A stretch of DNA of 64,000 nucleotides. Source: Diploptera punctata (Eukaryota > Arthropoda > Insecta > Blattodea > Blaberidae). The DNA is taken from the NCBI GenBank assembly GCA_030220185.1, contig JASPKZ010000419.1, forward strand, positions 3,615,501-3,679,500, in the 5' to 3' direction. Under the pieces are notes generated by a model. That model worked only from the letters and a program-made list of their open reading frames with translations. It was not told where the DNA came from and ran no database searches. The number at the start of each line of letters is the position of its first letter. Positions within the stretch are counted from its first letter, which is position 1. The position numbers and the translations under genes are program-made. This document shows, one piece after another, positions 10,332 through 19,296 of this stretch.

Positions 10332-10450
10332 AAGAGAAAAATTTGCGTCTAGATCGTAACTCGCCTCGGTAGCTCAGTTGGTAGAGCACTTGGCCCGGAA
10401 AGCCAAGGGTCCCGGGTTCGAGTCCCGGTCTAGGCGAAAATTTTTCTCTT
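10332..10450 (+). repeat. tRNA-like cloverleaf inside a short inverted repeat
   Basis: Positions 10363-10436 fold as a tRNA: acceptor GCCTCGG/TCTAGGC (one mismatch, one wobble), D-arm GCTC/GAGC, an anticodon stem TTGGC/GCCAA and a T-arm CCGGG/CCCGG. The anticodon loop CCGGAAA has C instead of T at position 33, and the stem is one base longer than normal, so GGA (Ser) as anticodon is doubtful. An imperfect 24-bp inverted repeat starting AAGAGAAAAATTT flanks it at 10332-10355 and 10427-10450. Possibly a SINE head or a mobile tRNA cassette. Confidence 0.55.
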
Positions 10451-10559
10451 CAAATATATTGTTATAGTGTTTAATTTAATGTCTAAACTTCCCATTATTC
10501 TCCTTTTATAACACAAAATGTATACCTCTACGATTATTCTCTCATTCCAGAAACATTTA

Positions 10560-11096
10560 AGAAATTGTAAAATTATATATTAACACATAATATTGTTAAT
10601 AACTATTGTATACTAATATATGCATAATTAAAATTATATTTAACTTCTAACACACCATTCAGTCTTTGTAGATCTGCAAACTTGTGAGTTAAAAACAATA
10701 AGATATTTTAAATTTGACTGTGACACCTAAAATGACGAGATACACTAAACATACTGATGTAAATCAACTGTCTGAACTTGAGAATTGTTGATATAAAACA
10801 GATGTTTAAGGAAGACTTGCTAATGCTGCATTATTATTGTTTGGTAGGAAGTGGTACGAGTATTAAAACATTCGGTTTTATTTGGAAGTGATATCTTAAA
10901 ACAATACTATTTCGTCAAAGTTTTCAGGGTACAATAAAATACACTAAATAAACATTTATTTTAAGACTGAAATTAGTAATTATAACATAATACAAATTTA
11001 TACCAGTTTATTCAATTAATGATGAAAGAGTTTTTATTATGTAATATTACATTTAAACTTCAATAAAAAAATTGTAACAAAATAAATAATTTGTTT
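10560..11096. repeat. Tigger interior, duplicated at 27.0-27.43 kb
   Basis: AT-rich, non-coding. Collinear with about 27030-27434; shared landmarks are TGAACTTGAGAATTSTTGA, TTATTATTGTTTGGTAG and CAGGGTACAATAAA. The homology resumes at 11515-11640, matching 28782-28930. Confidence 0.7.
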
Positions 11097-11514
11097 TAAA
11101 AAGGGCAGAAGATTACGAGTATTTGAGAATAAAGTTTTTAGGAACATTTTTGGATCAAAAAGAGATGAACAGACAGGTGAATGGAGAAAACTACATAATA
11201 GTGAGCTACATGATCTGTATAGGAAGCCAGATATAATAAAACAGTTAAGTCTCGTAGGCTGCGATGGGCAGGAAATGTGGCACGTATGGAAGATGAAAGA
11301 GGTGCTTGGAAATTTCTGGTAGGAAAACCGGAGGGAAAACGCCCAGTTGGAAGACTAAGAACGAGGTGGGAGAATAACATTATACATTATTTGAGGGAAG
11401 TAGATTATACAGGGGATAATTGGAAAACGTTAGCTCGGGATGGGATGTATGGAGAGCTTATGTCCGCTCTGCCATGAACCTACAGGTTCCACAGAGCCAG
11501 TGAGTGAGTTAGTT
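11097..11514 (+). mobile_element. LINE-B 3' tail, copy with 15-bp TSD
   Basis: A short 5'-truncated insertion of the LINE-B 3' end, flanked by ATAAATAATTTGTTT at 11082-11096 and 11515-11529. It encodes, with frame breaks, the LINE-B C-terminus (RRLRWAG, KPEGKRPVGR, TRWENNI, REVDYTGDNWK). The homologous Tigger segment at 28.8 kb lacks it, which confirms insertion. Confidence 0.85.
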
Positions 11515-11529
11515 ATAAATAATTTGTTT

Positions 11530-12277
11530 AATAATTCACAGTAAACGTAAGTAACAGAGCTCTTTACTTCTCACTTCAGCAATAAAATTTGATAAATACC
11601 TACTGCGTAAGAATTAAAATATCGCCACTTTTATAAATTTACGGTAGTGTTCCATTAACCAGAACATATAATAATCTATTCGATTTAATGGCAGTTGAAA
11701 AAGTCACTGATGAAGCTCTTTCAATAAAGAACGCGCGACCTTGGTCGTGAAATGAATCTGCTGCGCCTTGGACCCGCGAGTTTTTTTACGAAAATAGCAT
11801 AAAAAACATTTATAATGTCTGAACTATTCAACTCTCCAAAAAGGTAATTGCTGCAAATTAATCCTTATTATGTGAGTAATATCCTGTATTTTTTCCGTTT
11901 TCATTTTTTGATATGTACTGCAGTAAACCGCCATAAAACAGAAAATTGACACCGAAAATAAAAATATCCTAATTATAAAAATAACACCCTTAAACTACAT
12001 GATATCACCTATATAAATATGTTTGAAAAAAATTTTTGCTGTTTACTGTTTCAGAAATATTAGTTAGTAAACGTTTTAGTTTATCATACTTACGATAATT
12101 TTAGATCATCATAACTACGAACCTATAAATGATAAAAATTAAATTTCTGTATTAATACGTTTATAAATGTATTCACTATATTTAGGGATACATAAAATTA
12201 AAAAAATAAATTGCAAGATTTTTTGCTGTCCGATTTGATATGGATTGTCCCATACACGGATAATCGAGAGTTTGCTG
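11530..12277. other. Right end of the Tigger-like element
   Basis: AT-rich sequence ending in the right TIR at 12255-12277. No coding signal seen. Confidence 0.5.
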
Positions 12278-12279
12278 TA

Positions 12280-13560
12280 ATCAGCTATTTGTATAGCCTG
12301 ATGATGTAGTACCGTTATGTGATAGTGAGGAAATGCTGAAATTCAACATGCACGTTTTTTATATTAGGGTTGACTTAGCAGGCCTAAAAACCATGCAAGG
12401 GGAGACATATCAATTCCAGTTCACTCTTAAGCTAAATGGTATAATGTCAGTGCTTATAAACGTCATAAAGGAAGTATGTGTACTATTGATTCACTAAAAT
12501 AATATTAAATTAAATTTTTCAGGACAGTTATCTTTCCTCTCTAGATTTCTTCTAATTTTTTTTATTGTGTTAAAATCCCTGCAGCACTGTATGGATGGCT
12601 GAAAATAACAAGTATTCATATAGAACTCAAATCAGTCAGTCTCATGACTCGTGGTATTATATGTGTTCATCAATATGTAGTTTTACCGTACATATAATCA
12701 TACATAATTATTTTCAAAGCACTATATATGTTGACCCGAATTCAACCATCTACCTCTACTGAACCAACACTTACTTCTCCATGTTCTGATGATGCAGAGC
12801 CAAGTCACACATACAAATTAATGTCTATAGTGGACACTTAATAGGGACATGCCGTAGCATAGTTAGTTAAGGCAGTATGCTATATATCAGAAAATTAGAG
12901 GTTAACTGAATTAGGGTACAATTCTGATAGTTTAAGTATTTCATTAGTGGACCATTGTGTTAAGAAAGTTGAATTTCTAATTGCATCTTATTTGTGTGAG
13001 ACTGCAGTAAAAACAAACATGTATAACCATATGTTGTTTTTGATATTGTCAGATTTGACACTAATTAAAATGATTTTGCAAATTATTTTTCCTTTCCTTT
13101 GTTAAAACATTAAATCAATCCAATATATCTGACAAAATGAAGGTTGATTATATTATATGATATACAGTTACTTACTGTCTTACTGATTGAGTTTGTAGCG
13201 CTTTGAGTCTAACCGTAACCTCTCCTTTGTTAGGAGTTTCTAGATCAGGCTAATTTATTATGTTTATTTCCTACACATGTCATGAATGGCATGTGGTCAG
13301 CACACCGACCCAATAAGACATGTAGGCTTCAGGCATTTTATTGCTTGGACAATCAAGGTCTGTAACTTTTGCTTTGAGGTATATATTTTTTTCTGCTTTA
13401 AGGTTCTTAATAACCTGAAAACCATAAGATTTGGGACTCTTAGCTTTAAGTAAGAATTATTATTTTGCAAAAAATTAATTATGCATGTGTGTATGTATAT
13501 ATAACTATATGTGCGTGTGTTAATGCTCTAGTGGTGCAGATGGGCCACTTGCTATATATG
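12280..13560. other. No recognisable feature
   Basis: About 1.3 kb between the Tigger-like and T2 elements. No ORF of note, no clear tRNA-like sequence and no inverted repeat longer than a few bases was recognised. Confidence 0.4.
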
Positions 13561-13616
13561 TACACCCTTCGACAAAAAAAGAGAGTCATCTCTTGAACGC
13601 ACATTTCTTCTAAGTC

Positions 13617-13690
13617 ATACTCGGCGCAGCGCTGGGTTCAAACTAGGAAACTAGTCATAATTGTGCAGTCCCTGAGCTACCATGTTATGA
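13617..13690 (-). repeat. tRNA-like sequence just inside the left end of T2
   Basis: On the minus strand, GGTAGCTCAGGGACTG (box A-like) is followed about 30 bases later by AGTTTGAACCC (box B-like). The acceptor stem does not close convincingly. It faces away from the element interior. Confidence 0.4.
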
Positions 13691-13721
13691 GTCATGAACT
13701 GAAGACTCTTCTACGTGTCCC

Positions 13722-13795
13722 GATAGCTCTGCAGTAAAGCACGCGGTCAGTTTCTGTTAATTAAGATCGCAGGTTCGCGTCTTCGATTACGCAGT
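13722..13795 (+). repeat. tRNA-like sequence, left subterminal region of T2
   Basis: Plus strand: CGATAGCTCTGCAGTAAAGC (box A-like) and CGCAGGTTCGCGTC (box B-like), followed by a T run that could end polymerase III transcription. The acceptor stem is poor, so this is a relic at best. Not homologous to the neighbouring minus-strand sequence. Confidence 0.45.
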
Positions 13796-14167
13796 TTTTT
13801 TTCGTGATATTTGTATTAAAACGTTTTATGAATTAAATACATTCTATTTCGACATTTGTATTAATCTATACTTTTTAAGTTCATAATTTTTTTATACCGT
13901 TGAGGTTATAACAATGTTAAATTATATATTTTTACATGCTTTATATTAGCTTGACCTGTATCTGTCTATGTAACGGAATCTTTGAACACGATTTTCATCC
14001 ATTTAAAAACATTGGATCAACTTGAAACTTTGTATACTTGTAAAGGACCCATGACAATACAATAATTTCATAGTTTTCTTTTTCTAAAATCCTGGCCAGA
14101 ATCAACAGAAAATAAAAAAATAAAAACCTGTGTAATAGGTTGCGGACTTACCAACTTTTTTGTCAAT

Positions 14168-14258
14168 CGTTGTAAGAGCTCAGTTAGTAGAGCGGTGGAC
14201 TGTAGTGGTATATGATTTCAGCAATCAATAGGTCGCTGGTTCAAATCCGAGCTGGAGG
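14168..14258 (+). pseudogene. tRNA-Tyr(GTA) pseudogene with intron
   Basis: Matches insect tRNA-Tyr from the D-arm (GCTCAGTTAGTAGAGC) through GGTGGACTGTAG (anticodon GTA), an intron-like insert of about 18 bases, AATAGGTCGC and the T-loop GGTTCAAATCC. The 5' acceptor strand is lost (TTGTAAGA instead of a partner for CTGGAGG), so it should not be processed. A T run follows. Second copy at 36079-36169. Confidence 0.75.
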
Positions 14259-14319
14259 TTTTTTTTTAGAAAAGTATTAAGCAATTACATTTTCATGGGA
14301 TTCCGGTTTATGACAATCA

Positions 14320-14890
14320 ATTAAACTAAAAATTAAAAAATAAATAATAGTTTAAAACTGAAACAACATGCTTTATTAGATAACCAAACTAAAAAATAAA
14401 AAAATAGTTTAAAAACTAAAACATGCTTTATTAGAAAACCGAACAAAAAAATAATTTTAATTTCCAACACGCTTGGGGTAAAAAAATTAAAGTGGTCAAC
14501 AAAAAAATCATCTCTAACACATCTAGAATAACTCTAGAGTTATCTACAAAAAAATAATTTTATCATCAAAAGCGTTGGGTGCTTTTTATGGTTTTTACGT
14601 TTTTCTTCTTAGAGACTTTACTTTTACCAATATCTGTTTATTATCAAATATAAGTATTAATTGATATGGAGCACCCCACACTTTTGATATTACAATTATT
14701 TTTTTTGTAGATAACTCTAGTTTTATTCTAGATGTGTTGGAGATTATTTTTTTTGTTGACCACTTTAATTTTATTCCAAGAGTTTTGGAAAATAAAATTA
14801 TATTTCATTTTTTAGTTCGGTTTTCTAATAAAGCATGTTTTAGTTTGTTTAAACTATTATTTATTTTTACCTTGTATACTAACGTCTTCA
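14320..14890. repeat. Long palindrome of the tRNA-Tyr module, copy 1
   Basis: Imperfect inverted repeat with arms of about 200 bp around an 80-bp centre (about 14585-14680). Arm landmarks are AACATGCTTTATTAG, AAAGTGGTCAACAAAAAAAT and CACATCTAGAATA. The centre is conserved with copy 2 in the same orientation. The outer part of each arm carries a TCTAATAAAGC stretch. Function unknown. Confidence 0.75.
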
Positions 14891-14924
14891 ACTATCTAAT
14901 ATTTTCGTTGATTTCACTCTAGGC

Positions 14925-15180
14925 CTTTCGAAGCATGCTTCATCTTCTAGAGTTGTAGTAGTATTGAATTAACTGTATGTCTAATAGAGGTTTTGCTTAT
15001 TAGGCACATTTTCGTTGAGAATGTTTGTATTCTTGGCCTTCTTGATAATTTTGATTTCTTGTAAAATGTTAATTTTGTGTCTGTTGTTTTCTCTGTGTAC
15101 AATTTACATTGTATTATCAATATTGTTGAAACTGTTGCCGCTTTCTGAAATATGTTTAGCGAAATTTGATTTCATTGTTA
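14925..15180 (-). pseudogene. Penelope-like GIY-YIG endonuclease C-terminus
   Basis: Minus-strand translation gives SFAKHISESGNSFNNIDNT near 15160, then IVHRENKRHKINILQEIKII and NILNENVPNKQNLY. This block closely follows the hairpin copy at 22.6 kb and the C-terminus of Penelope-like elements, whose GIY-YIG domain cuts target DNA for reverse transcription. It ends at an EDEACFERPR-type phrase near 14935. Stops are present. It abuts the palindrome and the Tc1 fragment with no visible TSD. Confidence 0.7.
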
Positions 15181-15189
15181 ACGGAGAAG

Positions 15190-15435
15190 GCAAATCAAAT
15201 TTCGCTGTTCACCAAGTTGAATCTAATCGAAAATGTATGGGCTAAGATGAAAATAGAGATGAACTCTAATTGGCCTGCAGATTCAAGAAAAACGAAAAAT
15301 GGCTTGTGGGCACAAATTCAAGACACCTGGGATGATCTAGCCGATCGTCCACATGCCTGTAGAAATTTGATTGCATCAATGTCCTGCAGATTAAGGGTGG
15401 CAATAGATGCTGAGGATTCATACACCCGTTATTGA
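15190..15435 (+). pseudogene. Tc1-family transposase C-terminus (T2)
   Basis: About 80 codons remain: LNLIENVWAKMK carries the final catalytic Glu context of Tc1 (NLIENVW corresponds to NPIEHVW), followed by a typical helical tail and a stop after DSYTRY. Everything upstream of the last DDE residue is missing, replaced by the Penelope fragment. Tc1 transposases use DD34E catalysis to cut and join at TA sites. Non-functional. Confidence 0.8.
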
Positions 15436-15627
15436 TTTTGTTTTTGTTAAAGTTTCATTTTAGAAGTTATTATTTTCTTTCTTCATTTAATTATTAGGTT
15501 TTCATTTATGTGTTTTGTGTGTGCATTAAAGCCATAAAACGCAAATATAAAATTAAATATGAAACTATATTACAGGCGAAATGCTATCCTAACATTCAGT
15601 AAAAAAAAAAGAAAAAAAAAAGGTTGA

Positions 15628-15697
15628 ACGGGAATCGAACCCGTGAGGTTACAAATGCAGATGTTGTGTTTTAAACCTCTCGACCACAGAAAGACAC
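15628..15697 (-). repeat. tRNA-like sequence, right subterminal region of T2
   Basis: Minus strand: GTGGTCGAGAGGTTTAAAAC (box A-like) and a perfect T-arm ACGGG-TTCGATT-CCCGT about 35 bases later. The spacing suits a tRNA-Ser/Leu-type D-arm, but the acceptor stem is not convincing. It lies about 170 bp inside the right TIR and is preceded on the plus strand by an A-rich run. Confidence 0.5.
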
Positions 15698-15870
15698 AAA
15701 GGCAAGCTCTCTCTTTTATGTTACTTGAGTGTGCACTATGTTAACTAGCAAACACCACAGTACAATTACTGAAAACGTGTTAATGTGAATAAGGCTTCTG
15801 CGTGCTCATGAAGTTCCCCGATCCGTTGATAGAATCAAGAGATGACTAATTTTTTTTGTCTAAGGGTGTA

Positions 15871-16849
15871 CAATGTGTCTCATTCAGCGTATGCCTCCGT
15901 TAGCGCGAAAAGTGGCTGCGGTCAGTGAGTCATCAACACATGCTGCTCACGCAATGCAACTAGCACTTTGTGGAGTGAGTCAGTCAAACTGCATGCATGT
16001 AAGGTGAATCTCGCGTTCTACTACAGTACTTTATTCTCATGTTATAAAGTAAAATTAAGGACTTAGTTAAGTTCTGTAGTGGTGTTAGTTCATATTTATC
16101 ATTATACTTCGAACTGTGTTCACAGTACAGCTGAGAGTATTTATGTATGATAATTATGTGAAAATAGTCTTGTAGAGAAGTTGTTAGACGATTCAGAACA
16201 TAATTTCCAGGTGTAAAACCTCCAAATAGTAAGACCTTTCAACCTGTAAGCAAATTTATAAAAATGGATTCTGTGCTTGATAAGAAACCAGAGTGAAGAG
16301 ATATGTACTGACTGAGGATAAATTAGATGAAATAGGAGAAAAATTAGAATGAATGCCAACAAAATATCTAATGTGATTTGTTCAAGAAACTGGCATTTTG
16401 AAGTGCACAGCATTATGAAGTATGAAAATGTTCTATTTTAAACCATACAGAATAACAATAATGCAAGAATTTCAGCCATATAATCCTGTGATGCAATGTT
16501 CATTTGTGGGGCTATTTAGAAAATAAAGTATATGAAAGAAACCCCCACAAGTTAGAAGAACTGCAGGATTATATCAGGACAGAAATAAATTTAATACAGA
16601 ACAGCAACTAATGTGTGTGCATCAGTGTGTTGTATCTCAATGCCAAAAGTGTGTGGATGTAGGAGGAGAACATTTCCAATATCTTCTGTCATAAGGTACA
16701 TACTTATTTTCACTCTTCATTGTCGTGCACCAACAAAGCAGGATAAGTTCCAGGCAGTTGATTTGCCTGATATGCAATTTGATGACTCATTGCCTGCAGT
16801 CACTTTTCTCACAAGTGGGGCCACAGCTTGAGGGAGACGCATTGCATAT
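15871..16849. other. No recognisable feature
   Basis: Short unsupported frames only. The ORF at 16613-16831 shows no domain and no codon pattern that I trust. Confidence 0.4.
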
Positions 16850-17660
16850 ATATAATTATCACCATCATCATCCTCTTATTGTGGCCTCCTTTCAAAAGGT
16901 CAATTGCAAATATGCCTCCAACCAACCATCTCTAACTTCCCATCCTTTGCTGCTTTTTAGTTCTTCCCAGTCATATCCTCTCTCTTGTAAACTTTTCTTC
17001 ACTTGGTTAATCCATCTTTCTTGTGGTTTATCTCATGGTCATTTTCCTTGTATCTTGAGATTTAACAGTCTCTGTAAATGTCCAAACCATTTGTCTTTTT
17101 TTTTTTCTCTCCAATGTTTGTTGTTAATTTTTCAACACTTAATGTCTCTCTGTCTACCGCTGTGGTCTCGAGTTAGCATGCTGCCTTGTCATGCAGCGGG
17201 CCCGGGTTCGATTCCCAGTCGGGATAGCCTCCTGGCTGAGGTTTTTTCGGGTTTTTTCCTCACCTGTAAGACAAATGTCAAGACGCTTAGGGCCCCCAAC
17301 GGTCCCCGAAAATCATCCTTATCATCATCATCATCATCATCCTTAGCTGTTGTGGAAAGCAACAGGAAGCTACCACACCTATAATTCCCTAGTAAAGCAG
17401 CAAAGCATAGCATGAAAATGCTATGATTGCAGTGAAAGGCCTGCCCTTGGGCAGAATTACTATGAATGGATTGAATGTCTCTCTGAATTTGTCGTTCCTT
17501 ATTCTATCTCTCCTTGTTTTATGTACGATTCCATGTAAGAATATCATTTCTGTAGCTTGGATTCTGCTCAATTCCTTCATTGTATATGTCCAATTCTTAG
17601 TTGCATATGTTTCAACTGGTTTGAAATAAGTTTTCTACATTGCCATGTTACTCTTGATGG
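16850..17660 (-). pseudogene. LINE-C C-terminal remnant, split by SINE1
   Basis: Two minus-strand blocks of one LINE: 17474-17660 (KNWTYTMKELSRIQATEMIF, then KTRRDRIRN) and 16850-17152 (DKWFGHLQRLLNLK, PQERWINQVKKSLQERGYDW). These are standard C-terminal LINE signatures downstream of the RT domain. A SINE1 copy with a perfect 12-bp TSD separates them. The RT core is absent and frames are broken. Confidence 0.75.
17153..17473 (+). mobile_element. tRNA-derived SINE1, copy 2
   Basis: Plus-strand SINE1 flanked by AATGTCTCTCTG at 17141-17152 and 17474-17485, inserted into LINE-C. Box B-like GGGTTCGATTCCC near 17205; (ATC)n body near 17325; conserved 3' end GCAGAATTACTATGAATGGA. Confidence 0.92.
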
Positions 17661-17825
17661 GTAGGTATATCTGTATTCAAGATTGTTTACTTAAATTATA
17701 GACTTTTAATATATACACATATATAAATAATTACATGAAGAGGTATTGTAATGCCTTAACCAGGATTTTAACTTGAGACCCCTAATCTTCATTACTAAAT
17801 ATCAAACTCCAATTATATAGTATAT

Positions 17826-18154
17826 CCATCCATAGTAATTCTGTCCAAGGGCAGATCCTTCACTGCAGTTATAGCATTTTCATGCTCTGCTTGCAGCTTT
17901 ACTAGGGAATTGTAGGTGTGGTAGCTTCCTGTTGCTTTCCACACTAGTGAAGGATGATGATGATAATGATAAGGGTGATGATGGCCATATGATTTTGGGG
18001 ACCGTTTGGGCCTTACAGTTTTCCTAACTTTGTCTTACAGGTGAGGAAAAACCCCGATAGAAACCTCACCCAGAAAAAGTGCCCCGACTGGGGATTGAAC
18101 CTGGGCCCGCTGCGTGACAAAGCACCACGATACCTCGAGACCACAGCGGTGGAC
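17826..18154 (-). mobile_element. tRNA-derived SINE1, copy 3
   Basis: Minus-strand copy running from the conserved 3' end (CCATCCATAGTAATTCTG at 17826) to the head (CCACAGCGGTGGAC at 18141). TATA-rich flanks give only an imperfect duplication. Confidence 0.88.
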
Positions 18155-18196
18155 ATATAATATACATGTACTGAAAATTTGTCTGAAATTTTGCAG

Positions 18197-18265
18197 TTTA
18201 CATCAGTTGCTGTGAAGGATGAAATTGACAAAATTGATATTAAAGAAGAAATTACTGAGAATTTG
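18197..18265 (+). CDS. Candidate internal exon of a zinc-finger gene (acidic/KEEI segment)
   Basis: A 69-nt open segment preceded by a pyrimidine-rich stretch and TTTTGCAG, and followed by GTAAGT, a consensus 5' splice site. It encodes TSVAVKDEIDKIDIKEEI plus a few residues, charged and acidic like the N-terminal linker of many arthropod C2H2 proteins. It is phase 0 on both sides, as is the acceptor of the zinc-finger exon at 34394, so direct splicing would keep the frame. The proposed intron is about 16 kb and packed with transposons. An upstream first exon is not in view. Chance or a pseudogene fragment cannot be excluded. Confidence 0.5.
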
Positions 18266-19296
18266 GTAAGTATTCCTGTACAAATCAAATGTCCATTTGG
18301 TCAGAGAAGTGTTCACCTTTCATATTTACTGCAGAGAGTAAGGTCATATGATTGGAGAAATGGACAAGTAATAGTGTAGGAAATAGCAGAATTAACATGC
18401 ATAATATAATTACCTTGACAGTGCAGTTGCATGATTTATTTATTACCTGTATGTATAGTATTGCCAAACTGTGAGAATTGTGTCATTTGGGATGGTTAAA
18501 GACGCTAGGGCTTCCCCTTCTAAATATTGTTTCAAATAGTACCACTTATGGATTTCAGTAAGATGCTGGTTATTTAGGACAAGACATGTGAAGGGATCAC
18601 CATTGGCCCATATGATCAGTAAGTTTAGTAGGATTAGACCTCTCAGAATTATTGGGTTTTCATTCTGACTTGTGCAATACCTTATCTGTATCATTCAGTT
18701 CAATATTGTTAAGCAACTTGGCTTTATTCCCAATGAATTTATTATTGAATTGATCTCCATCCTCATAATAAGGTTTCAGGTGTCTCAGAGTTTACTTGTA
18801 AGCAAGACTGTCTTCTAGACCATCAAAGTGAATATGAACTACTACAATATCAGTATTTCTTGGGTCATAAGAATTCAAGAATTTTAACCATGATCATCAG
18901 CTTCCTTTTAGAAACCCCTTGAAATTTTACAAACCATTTTCCTGGAATGTCAAGGATATTTTAGAAAAATAATTTAATGAAATTAATAATTATTATGGTA
19001 TTTAGTAGGTACACACAAAAAAGGAATTCAATTGATTATTATTTTTCTTTCATACCTTCTTTATTGCATGTTTACCAATGTTATAGCTTTTATAGTTTTC
19101 CAAGTCAATCCAATATGTTGTAAACTTTGGTAGACAATGCTGACCAAATTATAGAAATCACACTGGGTGTATCTCTTGATCACCAGATTCCTAAGGCACA
19201 TGAAGTGGTTGCTGGAACAATAGCGATCTGATTCTTGTTGAAGACCTTCAAATATAGATTCCTCTTGTCACTAGTATATATACATATTTACATTAG
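18266..19296. other. Intergenic or intronic sequence without recognised features
   Basis: About 1 kb of AT-rich sequence; no domain-bearing frame and no repeat family recognised. Confidence 0.4.

Larger units (their letters stand above)
7363..12277. mobile_element. Old Tigger/pogo-like DNA transposon with nested insertions
   Basis: Terminal inverted repeats of about 23 bp, starting CAGCAAACTCCCGATTATCC at 7363 and mirrored at 12255-12277 with one mismatch, are each flanked by TA (7361-7362 and 12278-12279). A TIR beginning CAG and ending in a TTATCCG-like stretch is typical of Tigger/pogo. Inside are transposase relics (minus, 8040-8700), SINE1 (7459-7806), a second SINE (about 9531), a tRNA-like sequence (10363) and a LINE-B tail (11097-11514). 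Its right-hand interior is also present at about 27030-28930. Confidence 0.75.
13866..14925 (+). repeat. tRNA-Tyr/palindrome module, copy 1
   Basis: A dispersed module collinear with the reversed sequence at 35220-36440. Its order is an upstream segment (13925-14165, with ATTAGCTTGACCTGTA and AATACAATAATTTCATA), a tRNA-Tyr-like sequence, a spacer and a long palindrome. The first 60 bp (13866-13925) also match the hairpin at 42838-42956. The module sits inside T2. Confidence 0.75.
13563..15868 (+). mobile_element. Tc1-like transposon T2 with TA TSD
   Basis: Terminal inverted repeats of about 32 bp: CACCCTTCGACAAAAAAAGA from 13563, mirrored by the sequence ending TGTCTAAGGGTG at 15868, with TA on each side (13561-13562, 15869-15870). 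The C-terminal end of a Tc1 transposase is preserved at 15190-15435. The 5' coding half is replaced by a tRNA-Tyr/palindrome module (13866-14925) and a Penelope fragment (14925-15180). tRNA-like sequences lie just inside both ends. Clearly non-autonomous. Confidence 0.75.

Noticed and set aside
14168..14258. Functional tRNA-Tyr gene
   Set aside because: The 5' acceptor strand cannot pair with the 3' side; kept only as a pseudogene.
15015..15245. Hydrophobic ORF that looks like a membrane peptide
   Set aside because: Antisense to the Penelope GIY-YIG fragment; the reverse strand gives recognisable endonuclease motifs.
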